Shown here: positions 15,588 to 24,245 of the stretch, piece after piece
Layout: the number at the start of each line of letters is the position of its first letter
Numbering within the stretch: the stretch's first letter is position 1
NCBI GenBank assembly: GCA_002686955.1
Contig: NYZA01000197.1
Location: 1-28,023, forward strand
Origin: Gemmatimonadota bacterium
Lineage (GTDB): Bacteria; GCA-2686955
Reading direction: 5' to 3'
Length of the DNA: 28,023 bases
Notes under the pieces: model-generated
Told to the model about the DNA's origin: nothing
Databases searched by the model: none
The model's input: only the letters and a program-made list of their open reading frames with translations
Position numbers and translations under genes: made by a program

Positions 15588-16121
15588 TTGCCCAACTTGG
15601 AATCCGAGTTCAGGATCCGGATCGAGGATCTTCCGCCGGGGCGATCGTCCCGCCAGTGGTCCGCGAGAGGTGAATCGCTCGGCCTGAGCACTGACGGAGT
15701 GCGAGTCGTGTCTCCAATCGATGTTGCGATCGACATCGAAGTCGACATGCACCGTTGCGTGCGCCTGGCTGTTCGTGCCACAACTGTGGTGGAAAGCCCC
15801 TGCGCGCGTTGCCTCGAACCCGCCCAGGACAGCATCCAAGGGGCGACCCAACTGGTCTTCGATCCGAGCAGCGACGCCGTTTCGGACAATCCGGTTTGGG
15901 TTGCCGACACGGGAGAGCTGGATCTCGGAGCGGATCTGCGGGAGATCCTCCTGATCGAGCTCCCCGTGAAGCCGCTCTGCGAATCCGATTGCTCGGGCCT
16001 TTGCGAGAACTGTGGCGCGAACCTCAATCGGGAACGCTGCACATGCCCGGCGGCCCCGGTCGATCCGAGGTGGTCGGCTTTGCGATCTTTGACCAAGACC
16101 GAAGAAGAAGGTCTCCAATAG
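15588..16121 (+). CDS. DUF177 / YceD-family protein
   Basis: A 177-residue protein of the DUF177 family, which nearly always precedes rpmF and is linked to 23S rRNA or 50S maturation; the biochemical role is not settled. Seen here are the family core VVESPCARCLEP and the C-terminal cysteine cluster CESDCSGLCENCG followed by CTC, likely a metal-binding patch. No ATG or GTG fits the start. I chose TTG 15588 because the promoter upstream would begin transcription at about 15538. TTG 15534 and TTG 15597 are in frame and remain possible. rpmF follows after 70 bases, as in most bacteria. Confidence 0.82.
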   Translation: MPNLESEFRIRIEDLPPGRSSRQWSARGESLGLSTDGVRVVSPIDVAIDIEVDMHRCVRLAVRATTVVESPCARCLEPAQDSIQGATQLVFDPSSDAVSDNPVWVADTGELDLGADLREILLIELPVKPLCESDCSGLCENCGANLNRERCTCPAAPVDPRWSALRSLTKTEEEGLQ

Positions 16122-16191
16122 GACGTCTTCGAAGGCGACATTTCTACGCTAGCGCGGGCTCCGGCCCGTGCCCTCGACCGGAGCTCGAGCC

Positions 16192-16374
16192 ATGAATACT
16201 CCCAAACGACGGCACTCGAAGTCTCGGCGCGACAAGCGTCGCGCGAACTGGCGAATGATCAAGACCGATCTCTCCATTTGCAGCAACTGCGGCGCGCACT
16301 CCTTGCCTCACCGTGTCTGTCCATCCTGCGGCCACTACGCGGGGCGCGAGGTCGTGCCTCTCGAAACCGAATAG
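16192..16374 (+). CDS. rpmF: 50S ribosomal protein L32
   Basis: A 60-residue basic ribosomal protein of the large subunit. It has the family N-terminus PKRRHSKSRRDKRRANW and a zinc-ribbon pattern CSNCG followed 12 residues later by CPSCGHYAGREV, so this is the zinc-binding (C+) form. ATG 16192 is preceded by GGAG and gives the expected MNTPKRR start; an in-frame ATG 24 bases upstream would add residues not found in the family. It is embedded between DUF177 and fabD, with no plsX or fabH in between. Confidence 0.93.
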   Translation: MNTPKRRHSKSRRDKRRANWRMIKTDLSICSNCGAHSLPHRVCPSCGHYAGREVVPLETE

Positions 16375-16409
16375 ACCGAGAGTCGGCACATCCTTCGTTG
16401 GATCGATCC

Positions 16410-17351
16410 ATGAAGCCGGTTGGGCTGCTTTTTCCGGGACAAGGCTCGCAGTTCGTCGGCATGGGCCGTGAGCTGGCCGACACGATTCCGGAAGTCCGCT
16501 CTCTATTCGCCGAGGCCGACGCGCAACTCGGCTTCGGGCTTTCGACAATCATGCTCGAGGGACCTGATGCCGCGCTGATGGAGACCCGCAACACCCAGCC
16601 CGCGATCTACTTGCACAGTGCCGGACTTTGGATGTTGCTCGACCGCTACGGGCTCGATGTGCGGGCGGCCGCGGGGCACAGCCTTGGAGAGTACTCGGCA
16701 TTGCACGCGGCCGGCGCGTTGGACTTCAGAGAGGGGCTCGAGATCGTGCGCCTGAGGGGAGAGCTCATGTATCGCGCGGGGTTGGAACGCCCCGGAGCGA
16801 TGGCGGCCATCCTGGGGCTCGATTCCGACGAGGTGGCCGGCATTGCCATCCGTGCGGCCGAGGAGACCAACTTCGTATCGCAGGCCGCGAACTTCAACGC
16901 GCCGGGCCAAACCGTAGTGTCGGGGGAGGTCGAGGGAGTGGAGCGTGCGATGGAGCTCGCTCGTTCGAGTGGCGCGCGCCGCGCGGTCAGGCTGCCCGTG
17001 AGCGGGGCCTTCCACAGCGAGCTGATGGAGCCGGCCGCCACCGAGCTGGCCGAACGGCTCGCCGCCGCTCGCATCACCGATCCGAGCTTTCCGATCGTGG
17101 CGAACTCCAGCGCGTCGCCGCTATTTCGTGCGTCCGAGATCCGGTCGCGGCTCGAGGAGCAGCTCACACAACCGGTTCGCTGGGTCGAGTCGATCGAGTG
17201 GATGATCGCACAAGGTATCACCGACTTCCTCGAAGTGGGACCGGGCAAGGTGTTGGCCGGCCTGCTCCGCAAGATCGACCGCCGAGCGCTTTGCCGTTCG
17301 ATCTTTGATCCCGCAAGCCTCGATACAGCACTGGAGGGGCTCAGACAATGA
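16410..17351 (+). CDS. fabD: Malonyl-CoA:ACP transacylase
   Basis: FabD moves malonyl groups from CoA to acyl carrier protein, supplying the extender unit for fatty-acid synthesis. The 313-residue protein starts with LLFPGQGSQFVGMG (oxyanion-hole Gln) and has the nucleophile motif GHSLGEYSA with Ser91, the malonate-binding arginine in RLRGELM (Arg116) and the catalytic histidine in GAFHSELM (His202). The C-terminal FLEVGPGKVLAGL is also typical. ATG 16410 gives the family start. The stop overlaps the fabG start (ATGA), so the genes are translationally coupled. Confidence 0.96.
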   Translation: MKPVGLLFPGQGSQFVGMGRELADTIPEVRSLFAEADAQLGFGLSTIMLEGPDAALMETRNTQPAIYLHSAGLWMLLDRYGLDVRAAAGHSLGEYSALHAAGALDFREGLEIVRLRGELMYRAGLERPGAMAAILGLDSDEVAGIAIRAAEETNFVSQAANFNAPGQTVVSGEVEGVERAMELARSSGARRAVRLPVSGAFHSELMEPAATELAERLAAARITDPSFPIVANSSASPLFRASEIRSRLEEQLTQPVRWVESIEWMIAQGITDFLEVGPGKVLAGLLRKIDRRALCRSIFDPASLDTALEGLRQ

Positions 17352-18094
17352 TCGATCTGAAAGGGAGAATCGCCCTCGTCACCGGTTCGACCCGCGGGAT
17401 CGGCCGCGCCATCGCATCCACACTGGCTCAGGCGGGTGCGAAGGTCGCGTGCAACGGGCGGAACGAGGCCCTTCTGCAGAGCCTCGTCGAAGAGATCGGC
17501 GGCTCGGGTGGTGAGGCGCTTGCCCTGCCCTGCGACGTGAGCGACGAAGGCGAGGCGAAGCGGATGGTCGACCGCTGCATCTCGGAGCTTGGCGGGATCG
17601 ACATCTTGGTGAACAATGCCGGGATCACGCGAGACAATCTATTCGTGCGGATGAAAAGTGAAGAATGGGAAGAGGTCATCGCCACCAATCTCACCGGCCC
17701 CTACAATGTCATGCGTGCCGCAGTGCGCCGGATGATGCGTCAAAGAGAGGGAGCGATCATCAATATCTCGTCGGTCACCGGACGGACCGGTAACCCCGGT
17801 CAGGCCAACTACTCGGCCGCCAAGGGGGGCCTGAACGGTCTCAGCGCGACTCTGGCCCGGGAGCTGGCGCCCCGGAATATCCGGGTCAATGTGGTCGCTC
17901 CCGGCCTGATTCAGACGGAGATGCTCGGCGGGGTGCCCGAGTCGGCCCGAGAAACGCTACTCTCCCGGGTACCCTTGGGGCGGCTCGGTGAGCCATCCGA
18001 TATCGCCGATATGGTGGCTTTCCTGGCTTCGAATCGCGCGAAATACATCACCGGTCAGATTTTCGTGGTCGACGGCGGGTTGTCCATGGGCTAA
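17348..18094 (+). CDS. fabG: 3-oxoacyl-ACP reductase
   Basis: FabG reduces beta-ketoacyl-ACP with NADPH in each elongation cycle. The 248-residue short-chain dehydrogenase has the cofactor motif TGSTRGIG (residues 12-19), NNAG (89-92) and the catalytic set Asn114, Ser141/142, Tyr155 and Lys159 (YSAAKGG). It ends with the usual GQIFVVDGGLSMG. The ATG overlaps the fabD stop by four bases. Length and all motifs are normal. A modest hairpin (GACCC / GGGTC, 18110-18124) lies in the 141-base gap before acpP and may adjust downstream expression. Confidence 0.96.
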   Translation: MIDLKGRIALVTGSTRGIGRAIASTLAQAGAKVACNGRNEALLQSLVEEIGGSGGEALALPCDVSDEGEAKRMVDRCISELGGIDILVNNAGITRDNLFVRMKSEEWEEVIATNLTGPYNVMRAAVRRMMRQREGAIINISSVTGRTGNPGQANYSAAKGGLNGLSATLARELAPRNIRVNVVAPGLIQTEMLGGVPESARETLLSRVPLGRLGEPSDIADMVAFLASNRAKYITGQIFVVDGGLSMG

Positions 18095-18235
18095 TTCTCT
18101 CCGCGGCCGGACCCCCTTCGGGTCACCCGGCGGCGACGTCTGTGTCGATCATTCTCGGATCGGGTGGTCCGCTGGTGGACCTGAGAATCGAGAAAGACCG
18201 GCGCTCATTAAGAAACAAAACGGAGGTTGGACGAA

Positions 18236-18475
18236 ATGGCATCGCTCGAGGAAAGAGTCAAGGAAATCATCGTCGAGCAGTTGAATGTCGACCCTGCCCA
18301 AGTGGTTCGGGAGGCATCCTTCATCGACGATCTCGGCGCGGACTCCCTCGACACGGTCGAGCTGGTGATGGCGTTCGAAGAGCAGTTCGAGATCGAGATC
18401 CCCGACGATGACGCCGAAAAGGTGACCACCGTCGGATCGGTGATCGACTACCTGAGTGAGAAGATCGGGGACTGA
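18236..18475 (+). CDS. acpP: Acyl carrier protein
   Basis: A 79-residue acidic four-helix protein that carries growing acyl chains on a 4'-phosphopantetheine arm. The attachment motif [15 protein letters not shown] is intact, with Ser37 as the modified residue. The N-terminus [16 protein letters not shown] and the C-terminal [15 protein letters not shown] are standard. ATG 18236 is nine bases behind GGAGG; a TTG nine bases upstream is in frame but overlaps the spacer. It sits between fabG and fabF as in most bacteria. The larger gap upstream may hold an extra promoter, since ACP is needed in high amounts, but I see no clear boxes. Confidence 0.96.
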   Translation: MASLEERVKEIIVEQLNVDPAQVVREASFIDDLGADSLDTVELVMAFEEQFEIEIPDDDAEKVTTVGSVIDYLSEKIGD

Positions 18476-18509
18476 TCGCCTCCGCTCCGATCGAGGGGAT
18501 TGAGCGCCG

Positions 18510-19760
18510 ATGAAGACCCGACGAGTCGCGGTGACCGGTCTCGGCGTGGTGTCTCCGCTGGGATCGAGGCTCTCCGACTACTGGAGGGCGCTCAGCGAAG
18601 GCGAAAACGGAATCGGTCCGATCACCCATTTCGATGCCACGGAGCACTCGGTCCGCTTCGCGGGCGAGGTCTCGGGCTTCGATCCGAGCGATTGGATGGA
18701 TCGCAAAGAGATCCGCCGAAGCGATCGCTACGCCTGCTACGCCATCGCGGCCACGCTTCAGGCCCAGGCTGATGCCGGGATCGAAGTAGCCGATTTCGAT
18801 CCCTTTCGTATCGGCGTGATCATCGGTTCGGGCATCGGAGGGATCGAGACCTTCGAGACGCAGTTCTCGCGCCTGATGAAGCGGGGACCCTCCGGAGCCG
18901 GGCCTCTGGCGATCCCGATGATGATCGCCAACATGGCCAGTGGGCAGGTGGCCATTCGGATCGGTGCCCGAGGAATCAACTACGCGCCGGTGTCGGCCTG
19001 CGCCTCCGGCGCGCATGCGGTCGGAGAAGGGCTCCGGGCGATTCGACGCGGCGAGTGCGATGTCGTCTTCGCCGGTGGGGCCGAGGCGGCCGTCAGCACC
19101 TTCGCGGTCTCCTCTTTCGCGAAGATGGGTGCCTTGTCCCGAAGGAACGACGATCCCGAGAGCGCGAGCCGGCCCTTCGATGCCACGCGCGACGGATTCG
19201 TCCTAGGCGAGGGTGCCGGAGTACTGGTGCTCGAGGATTGGGAGCACGCGCGAGCGAGGGGCGCACCGGTGCTCGCCGAGCTTGCCGGCTACGGCGCCAC
19301 CGCCGATGCGTACCACATTACGATGCCCGATCCCCGGGGCGATGCGGCGGCCCGCGCCATCGAACGAGCGCTCGAAGACGCGGGGGTTGAGCCGAGCGAG
19401 GTCGGATATGTGAATGCCCACGGCACCTCCACGCCGCTGAACGACAAGACCGAGACCGCGGCTTTGCGCGCGGTCTTCGGAGGGCACGCCGATCGGCTCT
19501 TGGTCAGCTCCAACAAGTCGATGACCGGGCATCTCCTCGGAGCTGCTGGGGGGCTCGAAGCGATCGCGACCGTGCAGACCTTGCGCACCGGCATCGTGCC
19601 TCCAACGATCAACTATCGGACCGCCGATCCGGAGTGCGACCTCGACTATGTGCCGAACGTGGCCCGCTCGGTGCAGATCGGCGCTGCCATATCCAACTCA
19701 TTGGGCTTCGGGGGGCACAACGTCGCTTTGGCCTTTCGCCGTAACGGCGGCGATGCTTGA
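18510..19760 (+). CDS. fabF: 3-oxoacyl-ACP synthase II
   Basis: FabF condenses malonyl-ACP with acyl-ACP to extend fatty acids. The 416-residue protein has the full KAS I/II catalytic triad: Cys164 in VSACASGAHA, His304 in NAHGTSTPLND and His341 in KSMTGHLLGAAG (Lys336 also conserved). It begins RRVAVTGLGVVSPLG and ends SNSLGFGGHNVALAFRR, both typical. It follows acpP by 34 bases and overlaps rnc by eight bases. Because fabH is absent from this cluster, chain initiation must rely on a gene elsewhere or on another condensing enzyme. Confidence 0.96.
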   Translation: MKTRRVAVTGLGVVSPLGSRLSDYWRALSEGENGIGPITHFDATEHSVRFAGEVSGFDPSDWMDRKEIRRSDRYACYAIAATLQAQADAGIEVADFDPFRIGVIIGSGIGGIETFETQFSRLMKRGPSGAGPLAIPMMIANMASGQVAIRIGARGINYAPVSACASGAHAVGEGLRAIRRGECDVVFAGGAEAAVSTFAVSSFAKMGALSRRNDDPESASRPFDATRDGFVLGEGAGVLVLEDWEHARARGAPVLAELAGYGATADAYHITMPDPRGDAAARAIERALEDAGVEPSEVGYVNAHGTSTPLNDKTETAALRAVFGGHADRLLVSSNKSMTGHLLGAAGGLEAIATVQTLRTGIVPPTINYRTADPECDLDYVPNVARSVQIGAAISNSLGFGGHNVALAFRRNGGDA

Positions 19761-20529
19761 GCGCCTGCTCCGGCTTGTTCTACGGGCGCTGGGCAGATCG
19801 GGACGCGAGAGCGAGCTATCGCAGCTCGAGAAGGCGCTGCGCCATCGCTTCTCCGATCGAACGCTTCTGACCCAGGCGCTCAGGCACCGTTCGCACGCCC
19901 ACAGTCGAAACGCGGGCCGATCGGCGTCGAACGAGCGCATGGAGTTTCTGGGAGACTCGGTTCTGGGGATGATCGTGGCCGCTCGCCTCTTCGAGGGTTT
20001 CCCGGATCTCGGGGAGGGCGATCTCACACAACTGCGATCCTCTCTCGTTCGACGCGAGACCTTGGCCGAGGCCGCCCGGTCGATAGATTTGGGGAAGTGG
20101 ATTCAGCTTTCGTTGGCCGAGGAGCGAAGAGGTGGTAGGGACCGAGAATCGATTCTGGCGGACGCCTTCGAGGCGGTTGTCGGAGCCGCGTACCTCGACG
20201 GAGGTGTGCACGCGGCGGAAGCGATTCTCGATCGCTGGCTTTTGGATCGCGCGGCCGATATGGAGCGCGATCGCGCCTATCTCAATCCGAAGAATCAGCT
20301 TCAAGAGCTGGTCCAAGAGGAAGGCACGCACGATCCGCCTCGCTATGTGGTCAGCTCGGCGAGTGGTCCCGCCCATGAACGGCGATTCGTCGTAGAGGTC
20401 GAGATCGGTGATCGAGTGTGGGGACGGGGAAGCGGCGCGAGCAAGCGCGAGGCCGAGGCTTGCGCGGCCCGTGACGCGTTGCGGCAATTGCCTCGCGAAT
20501 CGCGTATGATTCCGCGCAAGCCCGAGTGA
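19753..20529 (+). CDS. rnc: Ribonuclease III
   Basis: RNase III cuts double-stranded RNA, including rRNA precursors. The 258-residue protein has the endonuclease domain with the signature ERMEFLGDSVLG (Glu64, Asp68) and the metal ligands in ADAFEAVVGAAYLDGG (Asp137, Glu140). A double-stranded RNA-binding domain follows from about 180 (NPKNQLQELVQE, then ASKREAEACAARDAL). ATG 19753 lies inside the end of fabF, an eight-base overlap, which suggests coupled translation. The fabF-rnc order is common. Nothing is missing. Confidence 0.95.
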   Translation: MLERLLRLVLRALGRSGRESELSQLEKALRHRFSDRTLLTQALRHRSHAHSRNAGRSASNERMEFLGDSVLGMIVAARLFEGFPDLGEGDLTQLRSSLVRRETLAEAARSIDLGKWIQLSLAEERRGGRDRESILADAFEAVVGAAYLDGGVHAAEAILDRWLLDRAADMERDRAYLNPKNQLQELVQEEGTHDPPRYVVSSASGPAHERRFVVEVEIGDRVWGRGSGASKREAEACAARDALRQLPRESRMIPRKPE

Positions 20530-20614
20530 TTCCGAAGTACGAATCCGATCACCGCCAAACAAACCGACCGCCATCATCCGCCCCTGGGATCGGGGGCCGT
20601 GTGGAGAGGAACGA

Positions 20615-21406
20615 ATGAAGATCCTAGTTCTGGTGAAGAGCGTGCCGAAATCGGATGTGAGGGTCAGCGTGACCGATGGTGCGCTGAATGAGTCCGACTT
20701 CGGCTTCGAGCTGAATCCCTACGACGAATACGCAATCGAGGCCGCGCTGAAGCTGAAGGACGCGCGGGGAGCGGCGGTTTCCCTCGTAACGCTCGGTCCC
20801 GATCGTTGCGAGGCCGATATTCGCAAGGGCCTGGCCATGGGCGCGGACGACGCCTATCTGCTTTCCGACGATGCCTTCCAAGGGGGCGACGCCCGCTCCG
20901 ACAGCCGCGCCTTGGCCGCCGCGTGTCGCAGTATAGGGGAGTTCGATCTGATCCTTGCAGGCAAGCAGGCGATCGATACGGACGGCGCGCAGGTCGGGAT
21001 TCGCGTGGCCGAGCTGCTCGGTCTTCCCCACGCGGGCACCGTTGTCGAGCTCAATGTGGCCGAGGACGCGACCAAAGCGACTTGCCACAGCGAAATCGAA
21101 GGGGGGCACGAGGTCATCGAGACCTCGCTGCCCGCGGTCGTCACCTGCCAGAAAGGGCTGGGAGAACCGAGATTCGCCTCTCTTCCCGGAATCATGAAGG
21201 CCAAGCGGAAGCCGCTGACGCGGCTGACGCCGGCGGAGATCGATGTCGAGCCGGAGCAGGTTGGCGCGGCGGGGGCGGGCACGACCGTCCTTGATTTCGC
21301 CATGCCGCCGGAGCGGGCGGCGGGCAGGATCATCGAGGGCGCCGATCCCCGCGAAATCGCGGCCAACCTCGCCAAGGCCTTGCGGGACGAAGCGAAAGCC
21401 ATCTAA
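20615..21406 (+). CDS. etfB: Electron transfer flavoprotein, beta subunit
   Basis: EtfB with EtfA forms a soluble flavoprotein that takes electrons from acyl-CoA and related dehydrogenases and passes them to the quinone pool or to a bifurcating partner. The 263-residue protein begins MKILVLVKSVPKSD and contains LNPYDEYAIEAALKLKD, GADDAYLLSD, LILAGKQAIDTDGAQVG and the ETF-beta signature region LPAVVTCQKGLGEPRFASL with IMKAKRKPL. AGAGGAA precedes the ATG. It is 85 bases after rnc and 60 before etfA. Placement beside fatty-acid synthesis genes does not show which dehydrogenase it serves. Confidence 0.95.
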   Translation: MKILVLVKSVPKSDVRVSVTDGALNESDFGFELNPYDEYAIEAALKLKDARGAAVSLVTLGPDRCEADIRKGLAMGADDAYLLSDDAFQGGDARSDSRALAAACRSIGEFDLILAGKQAIDTDGAQVGIRVAELLGLPHAGTVVELNVAEDATKATCHSEIEGGHEVIETSLPAVVTCQKGLGEPRFASLPGIMKAKRKPLTRLTPAEIDVEPEQVGAAGAGTTVLDFAMPPERAAGRIIEGADPREIAANLAKALRDEAKAI

Positions 21407-21466
21407 GACGGAACCAAGCATTGGCCGCACCTCGTCCGCAGGGGTCTCGGCCGAGCAGGAGAGACA

Positions 21467-22447
21467 ATGAACAAGCTATTCGTGTACGCGGAGCATCGCG
21501 AAGGGATCGTCAAGAGGGCCAGCCTGGAGGCCATCGCGGCCGCCAGAGACATGGCTGGGGACGGTGAAGTAACGGCACTTCTCGTCGGGTCCGGAGTCGA
21601 TGAGCTCGCCGCCGGTTTGGGCCACCACGGGGCCGACAGGGTTCTGGTGGCGAACGATGAGCGCCTGGGCCGATACTCGCCAACCGCGACGCCCAAGGTG
21701 GTGGCGGAGGCGATCGGGGTGGCTGGGGCGAGCATCTACATCTGTGGGGCCACGGCTCAGGGCAAGGACCTCTCGGCGAGAGTGGCGGCTCGGCTCGATG
21801 CGGGGCTCGCCTCCGACGTGACGGCCCTGCGCCTCGATGGGGATGATCTTCTTTGCGAGAAGCCCGTGATGTCAGGCAAGGCGATCGGGACGGTGAAGGT
21901 CGCTTCCGACACGGTTCGTCTCGTCACGCTCCGGCCGAACAGTGTTCCCGCCCTCGAGGCCGATTCCAATCGGAGCTGCGCGGTAGAATCGATCGCGACC
22001 GACCTGGACGACTCCGATCTCCATTCGATCGTGACTGAGGCTGTGCGCTCCGAAGGGGGCAAGATCGACGTATCCGAGGCCGACATCGTCGTGTCGGGCG
22101 GCCGGGGAATCACGGGCCCGGAGCACTGGGCCGTGTTGGAGGATCTGGCGGATGCGCTGGGAGCGGCCGTTGGAGCATCTCGGGCCGTGGTGGACGCGGG
22201 GTGGGTTCCCCACGACATCCAGGTCGGCCAGACCGGGAAGGTCGTGTCTCCCGGGCTCTATGTGGCCGCCGGCATCTCCGGGGCGATCCAGCATCTGGCG
22301 GGAATGAACTCGTCGAAGTGCATCGTCGCCATAAACAAGGATCCCGAGGCACCGATCTTCAAGGTGGCCGACTACGGAGTGGTTGGGGATCTCTTCGAGG
22401 TGGTTCCCGCACTGACCGAGGCGATTCGCGAGTTAGGGGGAGCGTAG
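21467..22447 (+). CDS. etfA: Electron transfer flavoprotein, alpha subunit
   Basis: EtfA binds the FAD of the electron-transfer flavoprotein. The 326-residue protein has the N-terminal ETF fold ([19 protein letters not shown]), then the C-terminal FAD domain with [35 protein letters not shown], the signature [17 protein letters not shown] and [20 protein letters not shown], all expected for a FAD-binding EtfA. It pairs with etfB 60 bases upstream. AGGAGAG precedes the ATG. The stop is followed after about 38 bases by a large hairpin. Confidence 0.96.
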   Translation: MNKLFVYAEHREGIVKRASLEAIAAARDMAGDGEVTALLVGSGVDELAAGLGHHGADRVLVANDERLGRYSPTATPKVVAEAIGVAGASIYICGATAQGKDLSARVAARLDAGLASDVTALRLDGDDLLCEKPVMSGKAIGTVKVASDTVRLVTLRPNSVPALEADSNRSCAVESIATDLDDSDLHSIVTEAVRSEGGKIDVSEADIVVSGGRGITGPEHWAVLEDLADALGAAVGASRAVVDAGWVPHDIQVGQTGKVVSPGLYVAAGISGAIQHLAGMNSSKCIVAINKDPEAPIFKVADYGVVGDLFEVVPALTEAIRELGGA

Positions 22448-22484
22448 GGTCTCACCCTCAGGGTCGGCGAAGGAATAGCTCCCT

Positions 22485-22531
22485 GGGTTTGCGCCCAGAT
22501 GCGCCGTAGATCCGGTCGATCTGGGCGACCC
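22485..22531 (+). terminator. Large hairpin downstream of etfA
   Basis: CGCCCAGAT (22492-22500) pairs perfectly with ATCTGGGCG (22519-22527). Outer GGGT (22485) can pair with ACCC (22528) around a three-base bulge. The loop is 18 bases and no T-run follows, so it is not a standard intrinsic terminator. It may end or protect the etf transcript. Confidence 0.35.
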
Positions 22532-22642
22532 GAAACCGGAGGAATAGCAGGCCTATTTCGAGGCGTGCGCCTGGCATGGCGCTCGAACTGGAGGTGCGGA
22601 GCAGATGGGATGCAAGCACGGGAGTTGTTTCTTCGCGGACCC

Positions 22643-22915
22643 TCAGTTCAAGCTGGGGGGGCCGTAGACCACCGGCGCGAAGCGCACGGGTTCTTGCCAC
22701 GCGCTTTCCTCCTCCGAGCAGACATCGCGGATCAGCCGACAGCTCTCGCACAACGCCTCGTGCCTTGCGGCGCGTCTGTCGGCGATCCCGCGAGCCAGGC
22801 GCAGGGCGCGGTCCACTATCGCCATTGCGACGATCGAAGGGAAGAAGGCGACCAGCGCCACCCGATCCGCGCCGGTCGAAAACCGAATCGACCCGGATAG
22901 AGTGTCCCTCGACAT
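22643..22915 (-). CDS. Possible small membrane-associated hypothetical protein
   Basis: A possible 90-residue minus-strand protein starting at ATG 22915 with AAGGGG about eight bases upstream. It has one hydrophobic stretch, VALVAFFPSIVAMAIVD (residues ~19-35), then a charged arginine-rich part and a CESCRLIRDVC segment with three cysteines. Codon third positions are GC-rich. I do not recognise a family and no neighbour shares its strand, so it may be a chance frame in a gap of about 1 kb. The gap otherwise shows the hairpin after etfA at its left and the sigma54 site at its right. Confidence 0.4.
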   Translation of the reverse strand: MSRDTLSGSIRFSTGADRVALVAFFPSIVAMAIVDRALRLARGIADRRAARHEALCESCRLIRDVCSEEESAWQEPVRFAPVVYGPPSLN

Positions 22916-23444
22916 CGCATCATCCCCTTCTCTAGTGGAAGGGAGGAAGGCCAGGTTCCCCCGATCCGCAAGTGCCGCGGCGGGATCGGGGCGAGAAAAA
23001 GCGGCTCGGCGAGCATGCATCAGGTTCTCCGTTGAGGCCCTATGGGAGCCCGCGCGGGAGTCTTCGTTACCGATTCGAGCAATCGGTCGATTCGCGGAAT
23101 CCCCTCTCTAGTTGCATCGGCTTTTCCGGGAGGAGCCTCCAACGCTTTTGGCCATGCACTGCGATTGAGCACGGCGATGGGATCGTACGTGCAATTCGAA
23201 ACGGAGTACGCTAACCTGCTCAGCACGGCAGTTTGATTCCATGGGTCATCCTCATGGATCCTTCCCGCCATCTCTGGGGCGCGCCGCAAAGGCGCATACG
23301 GCTGTGCCAAACTTCGCAGCCGATTGCGTGAAATGGCGCCCACCACGGCGAGGGAGGCAAAAGATGCTCGAACACCGCTCAGCGGTGATGGCCATAAGCC
23401 CTTGAAAAGCAACAGCTTGAATACTGAAAGCCGCGGGACGATCG
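22916..23444. other. Intergenic region upstream of the polysaccharide export operon
   Basis: I see no supported gene. Small palindromes such as GGAGG AG CCTCC and CCATG / CATGG (23239-23257) occur. Because a sigma54-type promoter lies at the right edge, this stretch is where enhancer sites for an activator would be expected, but I could not identify a convincing repeated operator. Confidence 0.4.
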
Positions 23445-23459
23445 TGGCACGCAAGTTGC
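23445..23459 (+). promoter_or_regulatory. Sigma54 (RpoN) promoter of the polysaccharide export operon
   Basis: TGGCACG (23445-23451), CAAG, TTGC (23456-23459). The invariant GG and GC are separated by exactly ten bases and the flanking bases match the known -24/-12 consensus. Transcription would start near 23471, about 48 bases before the GTG of the Wza-like gene. A sigma54 promoter implies control by an enhancer-binding activator. Confidence 0.7.
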
Positions 23460-23518
23460 CTATCGCTTCCGCAACCGACATCGGCGCTCCGCGAAGAGGG
23501 CGCTGGGGGAGTTTGATC

Positions 23519-24169
23519 GTGAGATCGACCGTTCAGAAATCATCGATGTGGACCGCGGCACTGATCGTGCTGCTCTCTCTCCTCGGAGCGAGGAGTGCCC
23601 ACGGAGATGAATATGTGATCCGTGGAGGAGACGGGATCTCCATCAAGGTCATGGATCACCCCGAGTTCTCTCTCGGTTCGCAGGTTCGGCCGGATGGAAT
23701 GATCAGCTACCCGCTTGTCGGCGATGTGTTCGTTCGTGGTTTTACGCCGCGACAACTGTCCGAGATCATCGCGGAGAAGATAAGGCCGTACGCCAGAGAT
23801 GCGGTGGTAACGACCTACGTCAACAGCTTTTTCAATACGAGGCTCTCGATCCAAGGGGCCGTGCGGAGCCCCGGCGCGTTTCCGCTCTTCGAGCCGATCT
23901 CGATCATCGATGCTCTTACCCTCGCGGGTGGAGCGATCGATCAAGAGGTCAAACGCGTTCGCGTATTCAAGAGCACGGGAGAGATCCGCAACATCTCACT
24001 CGAATCGGTCTGGAAGAGCGAGGGCGACATCCGAGAGAGAGAGGACTTGCTCCTCTATCCCAACGATGTTCTATATGTTTATGAGAACTTCAAGTTCAAA
24101 TGGCATTACTTGACCAACAGCGTATATCTCCTGGCGACGAGCTTGTTCATCTACGATCGTTTCTCGTGA
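23519..24169 (+). CDS. Wza-type polysaccharide export protein (outer membrane)
   Basis: A 216-residue exported protein. A signal peptide covers about residues 1-29 (core MWTAALIVLLSLLGARSAHG). The poly_export domain follows, with YVIRGGDGISIKVMDHPEFS, VRPDGMISYPLVGDVFVRG and TPRQLSEIIAEKIRPY, and then an SLBB-like domain (LSIQGAVRSPGAFPL, SIIDALTLAGG). Residues ~198-212 (SVYLLATSLFIY) form a C-terminal hydrophobic segment like the membrane helix of Wza. There is no lipobox cysteine. GTG 23519 is chosen because GGGGGAG lies seven bases upstream and it opens directly into the signal peptide. With the kinase gene 76 bases downstream it forms the export pair of a capsule or exopolysaccharide system; no glycosyltransferases are in the window. 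Confidence 0.85.
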   Translation: MRSTVQKSSMWTAALIVLLSLLGARSAHGDEYVIRGGDGISIKVMDHPEFSLGSQVRPDGMISYPLVGDVFVRGFTPRQLSEIIAEKIRPYARDAVVTTYVNSFFNTRLSIQGAVRSPGAFPLFEPISIIDALTLAGGAIDQEVKRVRVFKSTGEIRNISLESVWKSEGDIREREDLLLYPNDVLYVYENFKFKWHYLTNSVYLLATSLFIYDRFS

Positions 24170-24245
24170 TGAGATTTTTCAATTTTCAGCCGGTGTTGCG
24201 AGTTCGCTGTCTATTCGGCAGCGCCATTCCGACGAGGTAAATAAA

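Noticed and set aside
23020-23481. A 153-codon minus-strand frame in the gap before the export operon
   Set aside because: It covers the sigma54 promoter, has no domain or ribosome site, and reads as low-information sequence.
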